From NCBI GenBank assembly GCA_963813195.1, contig CAWEYC010000050.1, positions 110,433 to 174,432 of the forward strand: a DNA stretch of 64,000 bases. Direction: 5' to 3'. Under the pieces are notes generated by a model that made no database searches, was not told the origin of the DNA, and saw nothing but the letters and a program-made list of their open reading frames with translations. Origin of the DNA: Roseiarcus sp963813195 (GTDB lineage Bacteria > Pseudomonadota > Alphaproteobacteria > Rhizobiales > Beijerinckiaceae). The position numbers were made by a program, and so were the translations under genes. Positions 61,309 to 64,000 of this stretch are shown in pieces; within the stretch, counting starts at the first letter, position 1, and each line of letters opens with the position of its first letter.

Positions 61309-62316
61309 CTACAGCGTCGGGTCGAGCACGACGCGTTCCCGCGCGCCCGCTAGCACCGCCTGATAGGCTTCCGCTGCCCGGGCGAGCGGATAGACATTGC
61401 CCGCGAGAACCGGGAAAGGCCGCAGCGCGCCGAACTCGAAGCTCGGACGGAGCTGCTCCAGCACCGCCGCGCCGTCCGCGCTGTCCAACGCCAGCGTGTC
61501 GACGCCGATGAAGCGGTGTTGGCCGCGGTAGAACGCGAAGATGTCGAAGGGCACCGAGCGTTCGATCGTGGAGATGAAGATTTGCCGCCCGTGCATCGCC
61601 ATCGCGCGGTTGGCCGCTTCGAAATACGGGCTGCCGACGGTGTTGAAGACGATGTCGGCGCCGCGGCCGCCCGTCGCGACCCGCACGCGCTCGGCGATAT
61701 CGCCTTCCGAGGCGCCGAGAATCGTCACCTCGCCAGTAGCGTGGCCGCGGTAGGGGCCCGGCGTCCGCTCCACGCCGAACACGCGCGCGCCGGCAGCGGT
61801 GGCGATCTGCGTCACAGCCTGGCCGACCTTGCCGTTTGCGCCGAGCACCAAAACGACATCCTCACGCTTGACGGAGCCCGCCTCGCGCAGACCCGTGAAG
61901 GCGGTGATGAAGGGCACGCCGATCGCCCCTGCCTCGGCGAGCGTGATCGTCGTGGGTTTCTCCCGCAGATTCGCCGCCGGGATCACGAGGCGCTGCGCAT
62001 GCGTGCCGTCGCGGCGGATGCCGAGCTCGCCGCCGGAGCCCCACACCTCACGTCCGAGAAGCGCCTTCGGTCCTTCAACGACGACGCCGGCATAGTCGCG
62101 GCCCGGGGTCCGCGGCCACACGGCGTGCGGCATGGCGCCGAGCACAGCTTTCACGTCGCTTGGATTGACGCCCGCGCTGCGGACTTCGACGACCGCGGAA
62201 CCCTCGGGGACGTTCGGGGGGTCGATTTCGACGAGGCGCACCGTGGCGGCGAGCGCGTCTGGACTTGCGGCTTTCGCGTCCACGCGGAGGGCGGCGGTTC
62301 GGGTGGAATTGTTCAT
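61309..62316 (-). CDS. Medium-chain reductase, zinc-free quinone oxidoreductase type
   Basis: 335-residue MDR-family NAD(P)-dependent oxidoreductase. GroES-like half: SAGVNPSDVKAVLGAMPHAV and TPGRDYAGVVVEGPKALLGR; Rossmann half: VLVLGANGKVGQAVTQIATA, GADIVFNTVGSPYFEAANRA. The zinc-ligand cysteines of true alcohol dehydrogenases are absent, which fits quinone oxidoreductase, enoyl reductase or acryloyl-CoA reductase types. It lies 27 bases after the BKACE gene and 8 bases before the cupin gene. Substrate unknown; the operon suggests an unsaturated keto or quinone intermediate. Confidence 0.88.
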   Translation of the reverse strand: MNNSTRTAALRVDAKAASPDALAATVRLVEIDPPNVPEGSAVVEVRSAGVNPSDVKAVLGAMPHAVWPRTPGRDYAGVVVEGPKALLGREVWGSGGELGIRRDGTHAQRLVIPAANLREKPTTITLAEAGAIGVPFITAFTGLREAGSVKREDVVLVLGANGKVGQAVTQIATAAGARVFGVERTPGPYRGHATGEVTILGASEGDIAERVRVATGGRGADIVFNTVGSPYFEAANRAMAMHGRQIFISTIERSVPFDIFAFYRGQHRFIGVDTLALDSADGAAVLEQLRPSFEFGALRPFPVLAGNVYPLARAAEAYQAVLAGARERVVLDPTL

Positions 62317-62343
62317 GACGAAGTCTCCTGGTGAATGAGAGGT

Positions 62344-63237
62344 CTAGGCGCGCGGCGGAAGGCCAAGCAGTTCACGCGCCTGTGTCGCACTGGCGATCTC
62401 CGCGCCGAGCGCCTCGACGATGGCGCGAACCTTGGCGACCATCGCCGCATTGCTGGGCGCCAGCACGCCGCGAGAGATGTGGACGCCGTCCTCGATGCCG
62501 ACGCGCACATGCCCGCCGGCGAGATAGCTCTGCGCCGCTGTGGTGAAGACGTGCCGGCCAATGCCGATCGCGGTGAAGGCGGCGCCGGCGGGCAGGAGGC
62601 TGCGCGCATAGAGCACCGTCTCCGGGGAAGGCTGGAAACCGTAACGCACACCGATGACGAAAGAGCAGAGCGGCGCCGGATCCAGCGTGCCGTCGGCGAT
62701 CAAGTCATGCAGCAGGGCAATGTCGCCGGAATCGAACAATTCGATCTCCGGCTTCACGCCCGCTTCGCGAATGACGCGAGCCATCCGGCGCACATTCTCC
62801 GGCGTGTTGATGACGACCTGGCCGCCCGAGTTCATCGTATTGAGGTCGAGCGTGCAGATGTCGGGCCGCAGCGCCGCGATATGCTCCACCCGCGCCTCCG
62901 GGCGCATGAGCGTGGTGCCTGGGCCCGCGACCGCGGGGTCGTCCTTCGACGGCGCGAAGCGTCCGCCGGGGCCGGTCGTAAGGTTCAGAATCAGTTCCGG
63001 GTTGCGCGTGCGGATGCGCTCGACGACCTCGCGATAAAGCGCAAGCTCCATTGAGGGGCGGCCGGTCGCGGGGTCGCGCACGTGGATATGGGCGATCGCG
63101 GCGCCGGCCTCCGCGGCCTCGAGACAGGCGTCGGCGATCTGCGTGGGCGTGATCGGCAGGTGCGGCGTCTGTTCCGGCGTGGTCAGATTGCCGGTTACGG
63201 CGGCGGTGATGAGGACGCGGGGCAGGGGTTGGCGCAT
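62344..63237 (-). CDS. BKACE-family beta-keto acid cleavage enzyme (DUF849)
   Basis: 297-residue enzyme of the 3-keto-5-aminohexanoate cleavage (Kce/BKACE) family, which condenses a beta-keto acid with acetyl-CoA and splits it into acetoacetate and a new CoA ester. Hallmarks: VLITAAVTGNLTTPEQTPHL, the zinc-ligand pair in AAIAHIHVRDPATGRPSMEL, LNLTTGPGGRFAPS, CTLDLNTMNSGGQVVINTPE, EIELFDSGDIALL and HVRVGIEDGVHISRGVLAPS. Start at 63237 with GAGG six bases upstream is preferred over the GTG at 63249. It follows the SDR gene by 8 bases. Substrate class in this family varies widely (carnitine, lysine and others) and cannot be read here. Confidence 0.92.
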   Translation of the reverse strand: MRQPLPRVLITAAVTGNLTTPEQTPHLPITPTQIADACLEAAEAGAAIAHIHVRDPATGRPSMELALYREVVERIRTRNPELILNLTTGPGGRFAPSKDDPAVAGPGTTLMRPEARVEHIAALRPDICTLDLNTMNSGGQVVINTPENVRRMARVIREAGVKPEIELFDSGDIALLHDLIADGTLDPAPLCSFVIGVRYGFQPSPETVLYARSLLPAGAAFTAIGIGRHVFTTAAQSYLAGGHVRVGIEDGVHISRGVLAPSNAAMVAKVRAIVEALGAEIASATQARELLGLPPRA

Positions 63238-63245
63238 CGAAGACC

Positions 63246-63998
63246 TCACAGGGAGCGGCCGCCGTCGACGACAACCGTCGCACCGGTCGAGAACCTCAGC
63301 GAGGTCGCGCAGGCGACCACCGCCTCGGCGATGTCGTCAGGGCTCGCGACGCGGCGCAGCGGCGTCGTGGCGGCGGTCTTGGCGTTGAAGTCCGCCCCGC
63401 GTCCGGCGACGAAGCCCGTGTCGACCACGCCCGGCGCGACGCTCAAGACGCGGACTTCCGGCGCCAGCGCGCGCGCCAGGGATTTCGTCATCACCTCGAT
63501 ACCCGCTTTCGCGGCGCAGTAGGCGATCGACGAGCCAACGCCAGTTTTGCCGGCGATGGAGGAGATCGACACGATCAACCCATCCCCCGAAGCCTTCAGC
63601 ATTGGCGCGAAGGTGCGAATTGTCGCGAATTGGCCACGCCAGTTGACAGCGAACATGCGGTCGATCAGCGCATCATCCAGCGCATCCAGATCGGCGTGCG
63701 GCACCGGTTTGGTGAACCCGGCCGAATTGACCAGGACATCGAGCGCTTCGCCGTAGCGCGCGCGCAAGGCGTCGCGCAGCGCAACGAGCGATGCGGTGTC
63801 GGCGACGTCGGCCGGCAACGCCAGGTGGTGCGCTCCAGGGAGCGAAGCCGCGAGGGAAGAGGCGACGTCGGCCGAGCGAGCGGTGTGCGTGACGACGACG
63901 CGGGCGCCGGCGCCGGCGAGGAGGCGGGCGGTGGCCGCTCCGATCCCGCCGGAACCGCCGACGACGAGCGCGAGGCGTCCTTCGAGGGAGTGCGTCAT
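63246..63998 (-). CDS. Short-chain dehydrogenase/reductase
   Basis: 250-residue classical SDR. Cofactor motif VVGGSGGIGAATARLLAGAG, NSAG in VLVNSAGFTKPVPHADL, catalytic Ser, Tyr and Lys in SSIAGKTGVGSSIAYCAAKA, C-terminal VAPGVVDTGFVAG and VVVDGGRSL. Likely oxidises or reduces a hydroxy/keto group in the pathway of the downstream BKACE; an SDR making a beta-keto acid for a BKACE is a chemically sensible pair (inference). It is the first gene of the operon visible; the ATG is at 63998, two bases from the window end, so more upstream genes may exist. Confidence 0.94.
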   Translation of the reverse strand: MTHSLEGRLALVVGGSGGIGAATARLLAGAGARVVVTHTARSADVASSLAASLPGAHHLALPADVADTASLVALRDALRARYGEALDVLVNSAGFTKPVPHADLDALDDALIDRMFAVNWRGQFATIRTFAPMLKASGDGLIVSISSIAGKTGVGSSIAYCAAKAGIEVMTKSLARALAPEVRVLSVAPGVVDTGFVAGRGADFNAKTAATTPLRRVASPDDIAEAVVACATSLRFSTGATVVVDGGRSL

Positions 63999-64000
63999 GG

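Noticed and set aside
1..64000. tRNA, rRNA, CRISPR arrays, transposases, integrases, toxin-antitoxin or phage-defence genes
   Set aside because: Looked for by T-loop-like GTTCGANTCC strings, regular spaced repeats and protein motifs; none found.

Overview
The window is a GC-rich bacterial chromosome segment with dense coding, ATGA/TAATG start-stop overlaps and gene content typical of Alphaproteobacteria. I infer the order Hyphomicrobiales (Rhizobiales), possibly a Beijerinckiaceae/Methylocystaceae-type genome, from the order glnK-amtB / ftsK / lolA-xthA, the Tad pseudopilin genes, a STAS-cheY-cheA-cheW-mcp-cheW-cheR-cheB operon and interspersed palindromic repeats of the kind seen in that order. 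The genus cannot be fixed from the sequence alone. No rRNA, tRNA, CRISPR array, insertion sequence, integrase or phage gene was seen.

Layout. 0-7 kb: the 3' part of ilvD, an aldo/keto reductase, a composite palindromic repeat, a penicillin-acylase-family enzyme, xthA and lolA. 7-11.5 kb: an AT-rich patch, an orphan protein, a small PsiF-like secreted protein, and a Spy/CpxP-like membrane protein with its own OmpR-type regulator and sensor kinase. This block sits between lolA and ftsK. 11.5-17.3 kb: ftsK, then amtB and glnK (nitrogen-regulated, with a good sigma-54 promoter), then tesB. 17.5-21.2 kb: two TadE/F-type pseudopilin proteins and, on the other strand, a TadG-type protein, separated by a repeat-rich non-coding kilobase. 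22-27 kb: the conserved prkA-yeaH-spoVR stress trio.

27-34 kb: a DHA2 exporter and a ribose-type ABC import operon carrying an unusual PLP enzyme of the YhfX family between permease and ATPase, with an aldo/keto reductase at the end; then a degraded gene. 34.8-37.4 kb: a two-gene Tat-exported molybdenum hydroxylase of the IorAB type. 37.8-47.6 kb: a full chemotaxis operon ending in a soluble protein with two MCP-tip-like segments. It converges on an HD-GYP response regulator and a ParA ATPase, suggesting a positioned chemotaxis cluster with a c-di-GMP link.

49.9-64 kb: a DUF763 protein, then a carbonyl-chemistry region: an Old Yellow Enzyme, a LysR regulator divergent from an aldo/keto reductase, a Tat cupin and a PaoABC-type aldehyde oxidoreductase, and facing it a five-gene operon SDR - BKACE (DUF849) - MDR reductase - cupin - DHA2 exporter.

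The least explained parts are the YhfX-containing ABC operon, the SDR-BKACE-MDR-cupin-exporter operon with its PaoABC neighbour, and the double-tip chemotaxis protein. None is provably a new system from sequence alone; each is proposed with a test.
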